Below are positions 7,932 to 17,710 of a stretch of DNA of 64,000 nucleotides, one piece after another. The DNA is from an uncultured Erythrobacter sp. (GTDB lineage: Bacteria; Pseudomonadota; Alphaproteobacteria; Sphingomonadales; Sphingomonadaceae): NCBI GenBank assembly GCA_947499505.1, contig CANMOQ010000003.1, positions 186,001 to 250,000 of the forward strand, written 5' to 3'. The translations under genes were made by a program, and so were the position numbers. The notes under the pieces are model-generated. The model worked only from the letters and a program-made list of their open reading frames with translations. It did no database searches and was not told the origin of the DNA. Each line of letters opens with the position of its first letter. The first letter of the stretch is position 1.

Positions 7932-10820
7932 ATGACCGACCAACTACCCACCACCTTTAGCCCCGCCGATATTGAGGCGCGCTGGTACCAGCATTGGGAA
8001 GAGAAAGGCCTGTTCCGGCCAGAGCGTCCGGACGCGGAAGCCTTCACCATCGTGAACCCGCCGCCAAACGTCACCGGGTCGCTGCATATCGGCCACGCGC
8101 TTGACAACACGCTGCAGGACATCGTCGTGCGGTATGAGCGGCTGCGCGGCAAAGACGCCTTGTGGGTTGTCGGCACCGATCATGCGGGCATCGCCACGCA
8201 AATGGTGGTCGAACGCCAAATGGAAGAGCGCCAGGACAAGCGCACCAATTACAGCCGCGAAGACTTCGTCGAAAAGGTTTGGGAATGGAAGCACGAGAGC
8301 GGCGGCACGATCACGCGCCAGCTGCGCCGGCTGGGCTGCTCAATGGATTGGTCGCGAGAGCAATTCACGATGGACGAGCATTTTACCAAGGCGGTGCTCA
8401 AGACCTTCGTTGATCTCTACAATGACGGCCTGATTTACCGCGACAAACGGCTGGTCAATTGGGACCCCAAGCTGAAGACCGCGATTTCGGATCTTGAGGT
8501 TGAGACGCAGGATCTGAAGGGCAGCTTCTGGCACTTCAAATATCCGCTGGAAGACGGCGTGACCCTATCCGATGGCCGCGATTACATTGAGGTTGCGACC
8601 ACGCGCCCCGAGACAATGCTGGCCGATATGGCGGTCGCCGTGCACCCCACGGATGAGCGCTATGCCAGCATCGTTGGCAAGCATGTCGTCCTGCCGATAA
8701 CGGGCCGCAAAGTGCCGATTGTTGCCGATGAACACGCCGATCCAGAGCTGGGTAGCGGCGCGGTGAAGATCACGCCGGGCCACGACTTTAATGACTTTGA
8801 AGTTGGCAAGCGCGCCGGAATTGCGGCGGGCGATATGCTCAACATGCTGGATGGCGATGCGAATGTTTGTCAGACGTCGGACGGGCTGGTGCCAGAGGAA
8901 TTCCTCGGCCTGCACCGCTTCAAGCGCGACGGCAGTCTGGGCGCCCGCGAATTGGTCATCGAGCGGCTGAAAGAGCAAGGCTTCCTCATCCCGCATATCA
9001 CCAAAACAAGAAAGGGCGAGGAACAAGAACTCGACGCCGAACCGCGCACCATCGCGACGCCATTTGGCGACCGCGGCGGTGTAGTGATTGAGCCGTGGCT
9101 GACCGACCAATGGTATGTCGATGCGGAAAAACTCGCGGCTAAACCGATTGAGCAGGTGAAGTCCGGCGAGATCGAAATCATCCCGCAAAGCTGGGAGAAA
9201 ACCTTCTTTAACTGGATGGAGAACATCCAGCCGTGGTGCGTTTCCCGCCAACTGTGGTGGGGCCACCGGATTCCGGCTTGGTTTGGGCCACATATTGAAG
9301 TTCGTGAGGATGGAAGCTGGTATCTCACTTCTGAGACGCACGTTTTCGTTGCGGAAACCGAGGAGGCAGTTCGTGAGAAAGCGAGGATATTCTACGAGCA
9401 GGCAACTGGCTTCTCGATTGAGATAGGCTTGCTTCAAGGCGGTGATTTCCGAGGGGAATACGCCTTCTCTGGTTCCAATAACTCAATTGAAGTTGATCTG
9501 TACCAAGACCCCGACGTCCTCGACACATGGTTCTCCTCCGCGTTGTGGCCTTTCGCCACGCTCGGCTGGCCCAATGAAACCGATCTGGTCGAAAAACACT
9601 TCCCCAACAATCTGCTGATCAGCGGCTTTGACATCCTGTTCTTCTGGGACGCGCGGATGATGATGATGGGCCAGTACAATATGGGCAAAGCGCCCTGGCC
9701 CAAGCTGTATCTTCACGGCCTGGTCCGCGCAGCTGACGGCGCGAAAATGTCCAAGTCGAAGGGCAATGTCGTCGATCCGCTCGGCCTGATTGACGAATTT
9801 GGCGCGGATGCGCTGCGGTTCTTCATGGCGGCGATGGAAAGCCAGGGCCGCGATATCAAAATGGATAATGAGCGGGTCAAAGGATACCGCAATTTCGCGA
9901 CAAAGCTCTGGAATGCGACGCGTTTTTGCCAGTCCAATGGCATCGGCGCATCCAGCACTCTGGCCGCTCCAGAGGCGCGGCTGGCGGCGAACCAATGGAT
10001 CATTGGCGAGGTTCAGCAAACCGTAGAGGCGCTGGATGCCGCCATGGCCGATCTGCGCTTCGATGCGGCGGCGAACACGATCTATCAATTCACCTGGTCG
10101 CGCTTTTGCGATTGGTATCTGGAACTGATCAAACCGGTGTTTGCCGAAGGCGCGAGTGAGACCGCAGCCGCCGAAACCCGCGAAGTGGCCGGATGGGCGC
10201 TCGATCAGATCCTCGTTATGCTGCACCCGTTCATGCCGTTTATCACGGAAGAGCTGTGGCATGCGCAAGGCGCGCTCAACGGTAACGATCGCAGCGAATA
10301 TCCGATCATCACCGCCAAATGGCCCGATCCGCGCAGCCATGTCAGCAAGCCTGCGACGCAAGCGATTGACTGGGTGATCGAGCTGACCAGCAATGTCCGC
10401 AGCGCCAAAAACGAGTTGGGTATTGCCCCCGGCGCGAAACTGGCCGCCTTCCTGCCAAACGCATCGCAGCTCGCGGCCAGCACAATCGAGCGCAGCAGCG
10501 CCGCGATTGAACGGCTCGCCCGCCTGACCCCGGTGACCCTGGGCGAGGCGCCCGATGGCCCGGCCATGCAAGTGACCGCAGGCGGTGACGTGTTTGTGAT
10601 CCCACTCGAAGGGATCATCGACATCGCCGAGGAAAAAGCGCGGCTAGAGAAAGCGCTCACGGCGAGCCAGAAAGAGGCAAAGTCTCTCGAAGGCCGCCTG
10701 GGCAATGCCAATTTTGTCGAACGCGCCAAGCCCGAAGCGGTGGAGAAAGCCAAAGCCGACTTCGCCCATCACTCCGCAGAGGCAGAACGCCTAACAGCGG
10801 CGCTGGCGCGGCTGGGTTGA
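7932..10820 (+). CDS. valS: Valine--tRNA ligase
   Basis: This cytoplasmic class I synthetase charges tRNA-Val. It has the HIGH motif ([15 protein letters not shown]) and KMSKS ([14 protein letters not shown]), an editing domain between them, an anticodon-binding domain, and a C-terminal coiled coil ([24 protein letters not shown]). I chose ATG 7932 ([15 protein letters not shown]), which matches the family start. The frame runs open 20 more codons into the upstream hairpin. At about 9290-9500 an insertion of roughly 60 residues lies between WWGHRIPAW and [14 protein letters not shown]. Its base composition is visibly more AT-rich than its surroundings, although the frame is intact and the neighbouring motifs are normal. 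Confidence 0.97.
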   Translation: MTDQLPTTFSPADIEARWYQHWEEKGLFRPERPDAEAFTIVNPPPNVTGSLHIGHALDNTLQDIVVRYERLRGKDALWVVGTDHAGIATQMVVERQMEERQDKRTNYSREDFVEKVWEWKHESGGTITRQLRRLGCSMDWSREQFTMDEHFTKAVLKTFVDLYNDGLIYRDKRLVNWDPKLKTAISDLEVETQDLKGSFWHFKYPLEDGVTLSDGRDYIEVATTRPETMLADMAVAVHPTDERYASIVGKHVVLPITGRKVPIVADEHADPELGSGAVKITPGHDFNDFEVGKRAGIAAGDMLNMLDGDANVCQTSDGLVPEEFLGLHRFKRDGSLGARELVIERLKEQGFLIPHITKTRKGEEQELDAEPRTIATPFGDRGGVVIEPWLTDQWYVDAEKLAAKPIEQVKSGEIEIIPQSWEKTFFNWMENIQPWCVSRQLWWGHRIPAWFGPHIEVREDGSWYLTSETHVFVAETEEAVREKARIFYEQATGFSIEIGLLQGGDFRGEYAFSGSNNSIEVDLYQDPDVLDTWFSSALWPFATLGWPNETDLVEKHFPNNLLISGFDILFFWDARMMMMGQYNMGKAPWPKLYLHGLVRAADGAKMSKSKGNVVDPLGLIDEFGADALRFFMAAMESQGRDIKMDNERVKGYRNFATKLWNATRFCQSNGIGASSTLAAPEARLAANQWIIGEVQQTVEALDAAMADLRFDAAANTIYQFTWSRFCDWYLELIKPVFAEGASETAAAETREVAGWALDQILVMLHPFMPFITEELWHAQGALNGNDRSEYPIITAKWPDPRSHVSKPATQAIDWVIELTSNVRSAKNELGIAPGAKLAAFLPNASQLAASTIERSSAAIERLARLTPVTLGEAPDGPAMQVTAGGDVFVIPLEGIIDIAEEKARLEKALTASQKEAKSLEGRLGNANFVERAKPEAVEKAKADFAHHSAEAERLTAALARLG

Positions 10821-10826
10821 AGCGCG

Positions 10827-11669
10827 ATGATACGGTTTCTTCTCGCTTTCTTGATTTTGCTCATACCATCCGCGCTCGTTGCGGAGGAACAAGACGATAC
10901 AATCATAACCGGTGTCGTATATGGCCTTGGGCCTCAAGATATTGACGTTGGAACATCTTCTGAGGTTTCCGTCTATCTGGTTGCCTGGCGAGTGAATGGA
11001 GGGGATATCCGCACCGACGAACTACGCGTCATGGTATTGGAACAGCGACCAGATCAAGTAGAACAGTGGGACACCGCCTTAGCTGCGCGTAGCCTTATCC
11101 GCTTTTCGACTAAGAGCGACATCTTCACAGTCAGTCGCGAACCAGTCGTGATCTTGGACAAAATATTGCCAAAGCCGGACGATCCCGATTTGCTAGCAAG
11201 CGCAGCTCCAATCCTCGATCCTCCACTGATCCTAACAAGCGAAAATGGCGAGTTTCAGCCGAACCGGGAATACCCCTTGTCTTACGAGCAGGAGCGGGAC
11301 TGGCTGGGCGAACCCATAACGGTGTCGCTCATTCTTGATAGAAATCCACCGCCAGAGGGCATGATCAACTCGGCAATCGATGTTCTCGAACAGGTTTGGG
11401 TGAAGCGCAACGAGTGGGACTCGACAATACGCGAGGCCATGGCCGAGGAATTTTACCAAGACTGGTACGATGATTGGCGTGCAGAGAGCGATCCAGAATT
11501 GAGCCGAGAAGCGTTCAAGGATCGCCTGATATTTAACGAAGTGACTTTGCAGACCGACGGATCTTTTGACTTCATAATTGGAGACGATGGGCTTTTCTGG
11601 GACCACAACTTTTCCGTTACAGGAACGATCAAAGATGGCGTCGTTGAAGCAGCGATGATGCACGATTGA
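10827..11669 (+). CDS. Secreted protein of unknown function
   Basis: It has 280 residues, with a clear signal peptide (MIRFLLAFLILLIPSALVAEE) and probable cleavage after ALVA. The mature part is acidic, with no Cys and no recognisable motif. Two Trp-rich stretches (FYQDWYDDW, LFWDHNF) stand out. It follows valS by six bases. Codon use is AT-richer and less biased than neighbouring genes, which suggests acquisition or relaxed expression. I cannot assign a family. Confidence 0.75.
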   Translation: MIRFLLAFLILLIPSALVAEEQDDTIITGVVYGLGPQDIDVGTSSEVSVYLVAWRVNGGDIRTDELRVMVLEQRPDQVEQWDTALAARSLIRFSTKSDIFTVSREPVVILDKILPKPDDPDLLASAAPILDPPLILTSENGEFQPNREYPLSYEQERDWLGEPITVSLILDRNPPPEGMINSAIDVLEQVWVKRNEWDSTIREAMAEEFYQDWYDDWRAESDPELSREAFKDRLIFNEVTLQTDGSFDFIIGDDGLFWDHNFSVTGTIKDGVVEAAMMHD

Positions 11670-11740
11670 CTCAGTGTTTCCTACGGGCATCAGATGTGCG
11701 AAAGACAATGCTGATGACTTACGCTGCACCCACTCCGTTT

Positions 11741-11844
11741 CAATCGAGAGAATCGATTAATACGCGTACCTGTGATCGATTGAGTTTTGGCGCTAGAACT
11801 GTGTTCCAGGTGTTCCAAGCGTGCATTCCTGTCGATGAACCGAG
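11741..11844 (-). repeat. Two-block dispersed element, copy A (possible ncRNA)
   Basis: Read on the minus strand, this starts CTCGGTTCATCG. It shares with 30491-30595 a 27-base block (here 11798-11824, 25 of 27 identical) and a 13-base block CAATCGATCACAG (here 11770-11782), with exactly 15 bases between the blocks in both copies. It lies in the 220-base gap between the unknown secreted protein and queE. That gap has no other gene I can support. Confidence 0.7.
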
Positions 11845-11889
11845 AGAGGCCGAGCAACCCGCGCTCTGCAAAACAGAAAGCGCTCAACC

Positions 11890-12633
11890 ATGAAGCTGGT
11901 GCTGGCCACGGACGGAGCGGTCGCGGATGGCGGCGGGCCTGAGATCTTCGCCTCTTTGCAAGGTGAAGGACCGAGCGTCGGAACACCGGTGGCGTTCATG
12001 CGGCTCTCGCGCTGCAACCTTGCCTGCACGTGGTGCGACACGGCCTACACCTGGCGCTTTGACGAAAGCCGCCCGCACCGCGATGGCATCGCCTTTGAGC
12101 GCAAGGCCAATCAGGTGTCGCTGGAGGTTGTCGACGTCGCGGCGCGAATCCTGGCGCTGGGGCAGAAACGGCTCGTCATCACTGGCGGAGAGCCGCTGCT
12201 CCAAGGCGCGGCGCTGGCCGACCTGTTGGCGCTGATCCCCGACATGGAGATCGAGATTGAGACTAATGGGACGACCAAAGCGCCGTCTCATGTCGACATT
12301 CGCGTCGATCAGTACAACGTCAGCCCCAAGCTCGCGCATTCGGGCAATGAGGGGAGCCAAGCGCTGATCCCGGAGCGGCTCGACTTCTACGCGTGCGATC
12401 CGAGGGCCTACTTCAAGTTCGTGATCGCTAAGCCAGAGGATGTGGAGGAGGTGCTGGAGCTACAGCGACGCTACATGTTCAAACCGGGTCACGTCTTCCT
12501 AATGCCGGAAGGTACGGACAGCGAAACGCTGCGCAGTCGCGAGGAATGGCTCAGCCCGCTGTGCCTGAAGCATGGCTTTCGCATGTCAGACCGGCTGCAC
12601 ATCCACCTGTACGGTGATGAACGGGGAACGTAG
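11890..12633 (+). CDS. queE: 7-carboxy-7-deazaguanine synthase
   Basis: QueE is a radical SAM enzyme that contracts 6-carboxytetrahydropterin to 7-carboxy-7-deazaguanine in queuosine synthesis. The 247-residue protein carries the cluster motif in CNLACTWCDTAYTW (CX3CX2C), preceded by SLQGEGPSVGTPVAFMRLSR, the usual QueE N-terminus. ITGGEPLLQ is the GGEP-type SAM-binding motif. It stands alone here, and no other queuosine gene lies nearby. It converges on the herA-like gene. Confidence 0.93.
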   Translation: MKLVLATDGAVADGGGPEIFASLQGEGPSVGTPVAFMRLSRCNLACTWCDTAYTWRFDESRPHRDGIAFERKANQVSLEVVDVAARILALGQKRLVITGGEPLLQGAALADLLALIPDMEIEIETNGTTKAPSHVDIRVDQYNVSPKLAHSGNEGSQALIPERLDFYACDPRAYFKFVIAKPEDVEEVLELQRRYMFKPGHVFLMPEGTDSETLRSREEWLSPLCLKHGFRMSDRLHIHLYGDERGT

Positions 12634-12639
12634 TTTGCT

Positions 12640-12853
12640 TGCGACCTCAAGCGCCGGGCGCGGGCCATCCGGCCCGCTTGGCTTTCGCGGCATAAGCCGC
12701 GGCGCGCGGTCGCGCTTGCGAAGCCTATCGGCTTCGAAACTGCGCTATCCATCTGGCTTGGTCGCGGAGCACGGCGCGCAGCGCCACCCGACCTTCAGGT
12801 CGCATGGCATGCGCGAGGATATCGCACGCTGGATAGCGTGCGGAACACAAGAA
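12640..12853 (+). repeat. Hairpin-mosaic dispersed repeat, copy 1
   Basis: The gap between the convergent queE and herA-like genes is almost entirely short hairpins: gcgggcc/ggcccgc, cgcggc/gccgcg, cgaagcc/ggcttcg, cgacct/aggtcg and gcacgct/agcgtgc. It contains the 22-base core ctggcttggtcgcggagcac (12753-12774), shared with copies near 30.7 and 31.8 kb, and ends gcgaggatatcgcacgctgg, also shared. In one frame the core reads GLVAEHG. ORFs through it are probably not genes. Confidence 0.75.
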
Positions 12854-12856
12854 TCG

Positions 12857-14668
12857 CTAACCTTGAGAACGCCAGCGCTGGACAACGCGGCTCACGACCT
12901 CTTCCTCGCCGCCGCCTTCGGACCACAGGTCAACAAAGCTCGGGTCTTCGGACGCCGGACGCTTGCTCTCTTCGAGGTTGTCAAAGCTCACGCGGATCGG
13001 GATCGCGACACCCTCGCCGCAGATGATCACCTCGCGGTTGCGCAATGCGGGGATGGAATCGAGGAAGCCGCGCGCGCCTTCCGGCATGGCTGCTTTCACG
13101 AAGGCTTGGTCGCGGTCGTTGTTGAGACGCATGGAAAGGATGGTGCCGCATTGCGACAACACGCCTTCTGCAAGGTCGGATGGGCGCTGGGTGATGAGGC
13201 CAAGGCTGATGCCGTATTTCCGGCCCTCTTTCGCGATCCGGCCAAGAATGCTGGCAACCGATGAACCGTCTGAGTTCTTCTCGTTGGGGACATAACGGTG
13301 AGCCTCCTCGCAAACGAGCAAGATCGGGCGGGTCTTCTCTTCACGTCCCCAAATCGCAAAGTCGAACACGAGGCGGCTGAGAACGGCAACCACGGTTGAG
13401 GTGATGTCCGATGGAACGCCCGAGACGTCGATGATCGAGATCGGTTTGCCATTGCCAGGCATGCGGAACACCTTGGCGATGAAGTCCGCCATAGTGTCGC
13501 CAACGAGCATGCCGGAGAACATGAACTGATAGCGCGGATCGGCTTTGAGCTCGTCGAGCTTGCCCTTGATCCGCATGTAAGGCGCAGAGGAAGTGGCCTT
13601 GTCCAGCTTGCCCATCTCGTCCTGCAGCTTGGTCGCCAGATCGGAGAGCAAGTACGGGATCGGCGAATCTGCGGTGATCTTGCCCATCGTCTCGGCCAAA
13701 CGGTTCTTGGAGCGAGCATGCAGCAAACACTTGGCGAGAATGTCAGAATCGACCTGGCGTTCGTTGCCGTCGCTGGTGAGAAGAACCTCGCAATGCTCCT
13801 CGAAGTTCATCAGCCAATACGGCATTTGCAGGTTTGACACATCGAGGATGTGGCCGGTTTGGCGGAACGCTGCGGAATACTCGCCGTGAGGGTCAATCAT
13901 GACGATGTGACCCTGAGGCGCGGCCTCACAAATGCGGTGCAGGATGAGCGCGGCGCTGGTCGATTTACCAGTACCCGTGGAGCCCAAGAGCGCGAAGTGC
14001 TTACCTAGCATCGCGTCGATATACATGCCGGCGCGGATGTCCTTGGTCGGATAGACGGTGCCAATTGTGATGTTCGCGCGGCCATCGCTGGCGTAGATCT
14101 GCTTCAGATCCTCGGTTGTCGCTGGATAGACGAGAGCGCCAGGAACCGGATAGCGCGTCACACCGCGGCGGAAGCCATGGATGCGGCCCGTCAGCTTCTC
14201 TTCCTGGCCCTCGCCGAGGAAGTCGATGTTTGCGGTGATGCCTTTGTCGTTGCGGCGATCCTTGCGCTGGTCACGGACGTTGGCCAGCAGCCATGCATCG
14301 CCCACGCGGATCTTGATCTGGCTGCCGACTTGGCCAGCGAGCGCAATCGATGGATCTGCATCTTCCATACATTCACCGAGACGCTGAAGATCGATAGCGA
14401 CTTGCGAACCCGCACCGGAAATCTCGAGGACAACGCCGATTGGTTGCTTGGCGTTCTCGTGTGACTTCTGCTCGGCGACCGACGCGGAAGTCGGCTCAGC
14501 CGCAGCAGCGGGCTGCGGAGCTGGAGCAGGCGTAGGCGCAGGAACCGCTGTTGGCGCAGGCGCGCTGGTCGCGGCTTGCATCCCTGCGACGGCCTCATTA
14601 GCGCCATCAGTGGCGCGCGCGCCGCTTTCTTGCGAACGTCCAAAACCCGGATTGCTCATATCTGTCAT
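12857..14668 (-). CDS. HerA-like ATPase/DNA helicase (DUF87)
   Basis: It is a 603-residue hexameric-type ATPase of the HerA/FtsK superfamily. Residues about 30-65 form an Ala/Pro linker. A HAS-barrel-like region (about 75-165) precedes Walker A (GSTGTGKST, about 229-237) and Walker B (RPILLVCEEAHRYVP). IITQRPSDLAEGVLSQCGT-like wording follows, typical of HerA. Archaeal HerA works with NurA in end resection, but bacterial homologues also serve in anti-phage systems. No nuclease or Sir2 partner is adjacent, so a housekeeping role is likelier. ATG 14659 (MSNPGFG) is an alternative start. Confidence 0.85.
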   Translation of the reverse strand: MTDMSNPGFGRSQESGARATDGANEAVAGMQAATSAPAPTAVPAPTPAPAPQPAAAAEPTSASVAEQKSHENAKQPIGVVLEISGAGSQVAIDLQRLGECMEDADPSIALAGQVGSQIKIRVGDAWLLANVRDQRKDRRNDKGITANIDFLGEGQEEKLTGRIHGFRRGVTRYPVPGALVYPATTEDLKQIYASDGRANITIGTVYPTKDIRAGMYIDAMLGKHFALLGSTGTGKSTSAALILHRICEAAPQGHIVMIDPHGEYSAAFRQTGHILDVSNLQMPYWLMNFEEHCEVLLTSDGNERQVDSDILAKCLLHARSKNRLAETMGKITADSPIPYLLSDLATKLQDEMGKLDKATSSAPYMRIKGKLDELKADPRYQFMFSGMLVGDTMADFIAKVFRMPGNGKPISIIDVSGVPSDITSTVVAVLSRLVFDFAIWGREEKTRPILLVCEEAHRYVPNEKNSDGSSVASILGRIAKEGRKYGISLGLITQRPSDLAEGVLSQCGTILSMRLNNDRDQAFVKAAMPEGARGFLDSIPALRNREVIICGEGVAIPIRVSFDNLEESKRPASEDPSFVDLWSEGGGEEEVVSRVVQRWRSQG

Positions 14669-14777
14669 GAGATCACACTTTCCCCAAAATTATCTGGGAT
14701 AAGCTCTACTCATATCGAGGTTAAGATCGCGTCAAGACTGAACGAAAAGCTGCGCGATGCTCCAGCGGCAAAACGGC

Positions 14778-15542
14778 TTACACCTTTGCGAACACCCGGC
14801 CAGCAAACCATCCCATGAACACCGACAGCGCGATTGCGCCCAATCCATAGAGCAGCGCCCAGCGATTGGCGGCATTCACAACTCGCCCTTCCAGCCCGAC
14901 TTTCTCAACCGTAATCGGAGCGGTCGCACTGGCCAGTACCCGGCCATTTGCAATCGCGAAGGTCTCCGCCGTGTATTGGCCCGTCGTCACATTGGAGGGA
15001 AGATTGATCCGCGCCTGATACAGAACCTTTTCGGTAATGCTGACGCCGTTCATATCCTCTTTGTAAAGCCCCAGCCGCCTCCGCATATCCACAAGACCAT
15101 CGGAAAAGCGGGCTTGTGTCTCTGGCTCGATCTGGCCTGATGGGCTGAGCTGAATAAAGCTCGTGCCAAGCTCATAGATCGCCGCGGTACGCTCATCGAC
15201 GATTTCGGGGATCGGGCGGGACGATGCCACCGCGAAGAACGCCGGAGCGGAGCGGAAATCGGTGCTTTCCGCGTTCATCCAAATCCCGGCGATACGCTCT
15301 TTCTCGCGCAGGCGGATCGCCTCCGCCGGGCCCTTCAGCACCACCACAATATCATATTCAGTCCCGCGCGCAGGGCCTGCTGGATCGACAATCGCGCCGT
15401 AGAGCAACAGATCAGCCCCGGTGAAACCTTGGCGCACCTCGACCCGGCTTTGGCTGACCTCTGGCACCAAAATGGGTTCTCGCTGAGCGCCCAAAAACAC
15501 CGCCGCAAGGCCCAGGAATGCAAGGCGCGCCGCCGCCATCAT
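14778..15542 (-). CDS. TIGR02186 family membrane protein
   Basis: This is a 254-residue protein with an N-terminal signal segment, an extracytoplasmic beta-rich domain and one C-terminal membrane helix (WALLYGLGAIALSVFMGWFAG). It matches the alphaproteobacterial TIGR02186 family (LLYGAIVDPAGPA, YDIVVVLKGP). These proteins commonly sit beside TauE/SafE exporters, as here, where its ATG overlaps the exporter stop. The topology suggests a periplasmic partner of the exporter. Its biochemical role is unknown. Confidence 0.85.
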   Translation of the reverse strand: MMAAARLAFLGLAAVFLGAQREPILVPEVSQSRVEVRQGFTGADLLLYGAIVDPAGPARGTEYDIVVVLKGPAEAIRLREKERIAGIWMNAESTDFRSAPAFFAVASSRPIPEIVDERTAAIYELGTSFIQLSPSGQIEPETQARFSDGLVDMRRRLGLYKEDMNGVSITEKVLYQARINLPSNVTTGQYTAETFAIANGRVLASATAPITVEKVGLEGRVVNAANRWALLYGLGAIALSVFMGWFAGRVFAKV

Positions 15543-16450
15543 AGCGGGCTCACCGTGTAAATCTCGTCCGGCTCAATCCCCAAGCCATAAAGCATGCGCA
15601 GCGCCACCAGGATCACGATCCCGGCGAGGATCAGACGCAGCAGCTCCGGCTTAGCCTTAAGCGCGATTTGAGTGCCAAATTGCGCGCCCATGACCGAGCC
15701 GAGCAGCAACAGGCCGGCCAAAACGATGTCCACCGCTTTGGTGGTGAGTGCATGGGTCATGGTCGTCACCATGGTCACAAACAGGATTTGGAACAGCGAG
15801 GTTCCCACCACCACATTACCGCTCATCCCCAAGAGATAGAGCATGGCGGGCACCAGAATGAAGCCCCCGCCCACGCCCATCAGCATGGTGAGGATACCCA
15901 CCAGCACGCCCAGAATGAGCGGGGCGAGCGGAGAGATATAGAGGCCGCTGCGATAGAACCGCCAGCGCATCGGCAGATTGGCAACCAGAGGGTGGTGGCG
16001 GCGTTTGCGTGGCTGCTTGGTAGCGCCCTTGCGCGGCCACAAAGCCTCAACCGCCTCGCGCGCCATCAGCCCGCCAATCGTGCCGAGCATCACCACATAA
16101 AGCACGTTGATCACGACATCGATCTGGCCAATCGATTGGAGCAGCCGGAACAATAGCGCCCCTAGCAACGCGCCGACAATGCCGCCGCCAACCATGACCA
16201 GCCCCATGCGGTAATCGACGCCATTACGCTTGCGATGCGCGAGAACGCCGGACACGCTGGCCCCGGTCACCTGCGTCGCCGCAGAGGCCGCGGCGACCGT
16301 TGGCGGAATGCCGTAGAAAATCAGCAATGGCGTGGTCAAAAACCCGCCGCCAACGCCGAATAGACCCGAGAGAATACCCGTCAGCCCGCCCAGCATGACG
16401 ATGTAAAAACCGTTCACCGACAGATTGGCTATGGGCAGGTAGACATCCAT
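15539..16450 (-). CDS. TauE/SafE family anion exporter
   Basis: This is an inner-membrane permease of about 304 residues with seven or more hydrophobic segments. It has the family glycine motif twice (GLFGVGGGFLTTPLL and MGVGGGFILVPAMLYLLG), marking the internal duplication. Family members export sulfite, sulfoacetate or related organosulfur anions. A Lys/Arg/His-rich cytoplasmic loop (PRKGATKQPRKRRHH) lies mid-protein. I start at ATG 16450. A TTG at 16471 also opens the frame. Confidence 0.9.
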   Translation of the reverse strand: MDVYLPIANLSVNGFYIVMLGGLTGILSGLFGVGGGFLTTPLLIFYGIPPTVAAASAATQVTGASVSGVLAHRKRNGVDYRMGLVMVGGGIVGALLGALLFRLLQSIGQIDVVINVLYVVMLGTIGGLMAREAVEALWPRKGATKQPRKRRHHPLVANLPMRWRFYRSGLYISPLAPLILGVLVGILTMLMGVGGGFILVPAMLYLLGMSGNVVVGTSLFQILFVTMVTTMTHALTTKAVDIVLAGLLLLGSVMGAQFGTQIALKAKPELLRLILAGIVILVALRMLYGLGIEPDEIYTVSPL

Positions 16451-16540
16451 AGCAGCGGAGTAGCCCAGCAAGCGGCCGGATTAAAGACAATGCTGCGCAC
16501 AAACCCCGTTATTCATGAAGGGGTTGCGGCGATGCCTCGC

Positions 16541-17710
16541 TTAGAACCGGGTGGAGATGGTCGCGGCAACGCCTGAAGACGGCGCAGCATCGCCAGACAC
16601 ACGCTCTCGCCAATCGACCGAAAGGCGCGCTGGCACTTGGCCGATGCGCACATCCAGGCGCGCGGTTGGCCCCAGATCGACCCGGTGGACGTCCGCCGCT
16701 TCCCCAGCCCCCTGGTAACCCGCCCAAGCGCCGCCGCCCACGCTCACGCGGGCTGATCGCGACTTGGCAAGATCGAATTTGGCGACCTCCCGCGTCACCG
16801 CCAATTGGCCATCGACAAAGGCGACAGAGCTATCACCGCTGACATAGCCGCCTTGCGCGTAGACTTCGGCCTTCGCCCCCGCGGGCAAGGCGAGCGGCGG
16901 GATTTCAGTGGTGGCAAAGGCAGCGCCGCGCACTTCGGTGTTAAACATGCCCTCGGTCACCCGCACTTCGCCATGCAGGCGCAGCGGCACAGTGGCCATT
17001 GGACGGGCAGACATGCCAAGCGCAGCCTCGCTCTCTCCATTGCTAACCAACGCGCGGTAGGCCCGAGCGTAAACGCGCGGATCATGGCGAGAGCTGGGAG
17101 CGACGCGATATTGCAGCACCGCGCCCGCTTGGCTCGCGCCGTAGACCGGAACGCGCCCCTGTGAGATCAAACCAGAATCGGATCCCTGACGCCAGAATGC
17201 CCAGGCATCGAGCGACCAACGATCAGCTTGGGCGTTGCCGCCTTTGTCGGTTCCGCTCGCGGGTAAGCTCCAGCCTGCGCCTGGCGCATCTTGTAAGAAC
17301 CGATCAGGAGTGCTTGGCCGCGCCCATGCCTCTTCGACCGCGCGCGGCAGCGGCAGTTGGCTCATGGCCGCCATCAACAATATCTGGTGCCCTGCGGCGA
17401 GATGCAATGTGTCGGAAAAGATATCTTGTCCGCGCAGCTTATCCGCGCTGAGGCCCAGCACGGACGGCCTTATTTGGACGGGAGCGGTCAAGCCTACGCT
17501 GGCGAGCTGAGCGGGAGCAACCTCTCGCGATGGGGCGGAACCGGGCTGAGACGGGGCTTCTGCCAGCATGGCATCGAGCGATCTCGAAAAGCTCTCAGTG
17601 ATAGGAAAGGGACTTTCCCAGAGCATGGCGCGGCCGCTGATCCAGACGGCCAAAACCAGGGCAAGCATGGCGAGAGGACCGCCGCGTCTCGGTTGTGCGA
17701 TCTGGGTCAT
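16541..17710 (-). CDS. NfrA C-terminal-domain-like outer membrane protein
   Basis: It has 389 residues with an N-terminal hydrophobic segment (LAMLALVLAVWISG), a low-complexity linker, then a beta-rich region ending in Phe (ATISTRF), as in outer-membrane barrels. YAQGGYVSG and AFVDGQLAV resemble the C-terminal domain of NfrA, the E. coli phage N4 receptor and glycan exporter. It lacks the long TPR part of NfrA, which is about 990 residues. Its start overlaps the stop of the NfrB-like glycosyltransferase, which strengthens the assignment. The domain call is by eye only. Confidence 0.6.
   Translation of the reverse strand: MTQIAQPRRGGPLAMLALVLAVWISGRAMLWESPFPITESFSRSLDAMLAEAPSQPGSAPSREVAPAQLASVGLTAPVQIRPSVLGLSADKLRGQDIFSDTLHLAAGHQILLMAAMSQLPLPRAVEEAWARPSTPDRFLQDAPGAGWSLPASGTDKGGNAQADRWSLDAWAFWRQGSDSGLISQGRVPVYGASQAGAVLQYRVAPSSRHDPRVYARAYRALVSNGESEAALGMSARPMATVPLRLHGEVRVTEGMFNTEVRGAAFATTEIPPLALPAGAKAEVYAQGGYVSGDSSVAFVDGQLAVTREVAKFDLAKSRSARVSVGGGAWAGYQGAGEAADVHRVDLGPTARLDVRIGQVPARLSVDWRERVSGDAAPSSGVAATISTRF

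Noticed and set aside
11666..11893. A 75-codon forward ORF between the unknown secreted protein and queE
   Set aside because: It runs through the two-block dispersed element, has no protein-like pattern and overlaps both neighbours. Its sequence is explained by the repeat.
12572..13264. A 230-codon forward ORF downstream of queE
   Set aside because: It spans the hairpin-mosaic repeat and then the reverse complement of the herA-like gene. It has no independent support.
12857..14668. HerA-like ATPase as part of an anti-phage defence island
   Set aside because: No Sir2, DUF4297, NurA or other defence partner is adjacent, and neighbours are housekeeping genes. A defence role is not supported.
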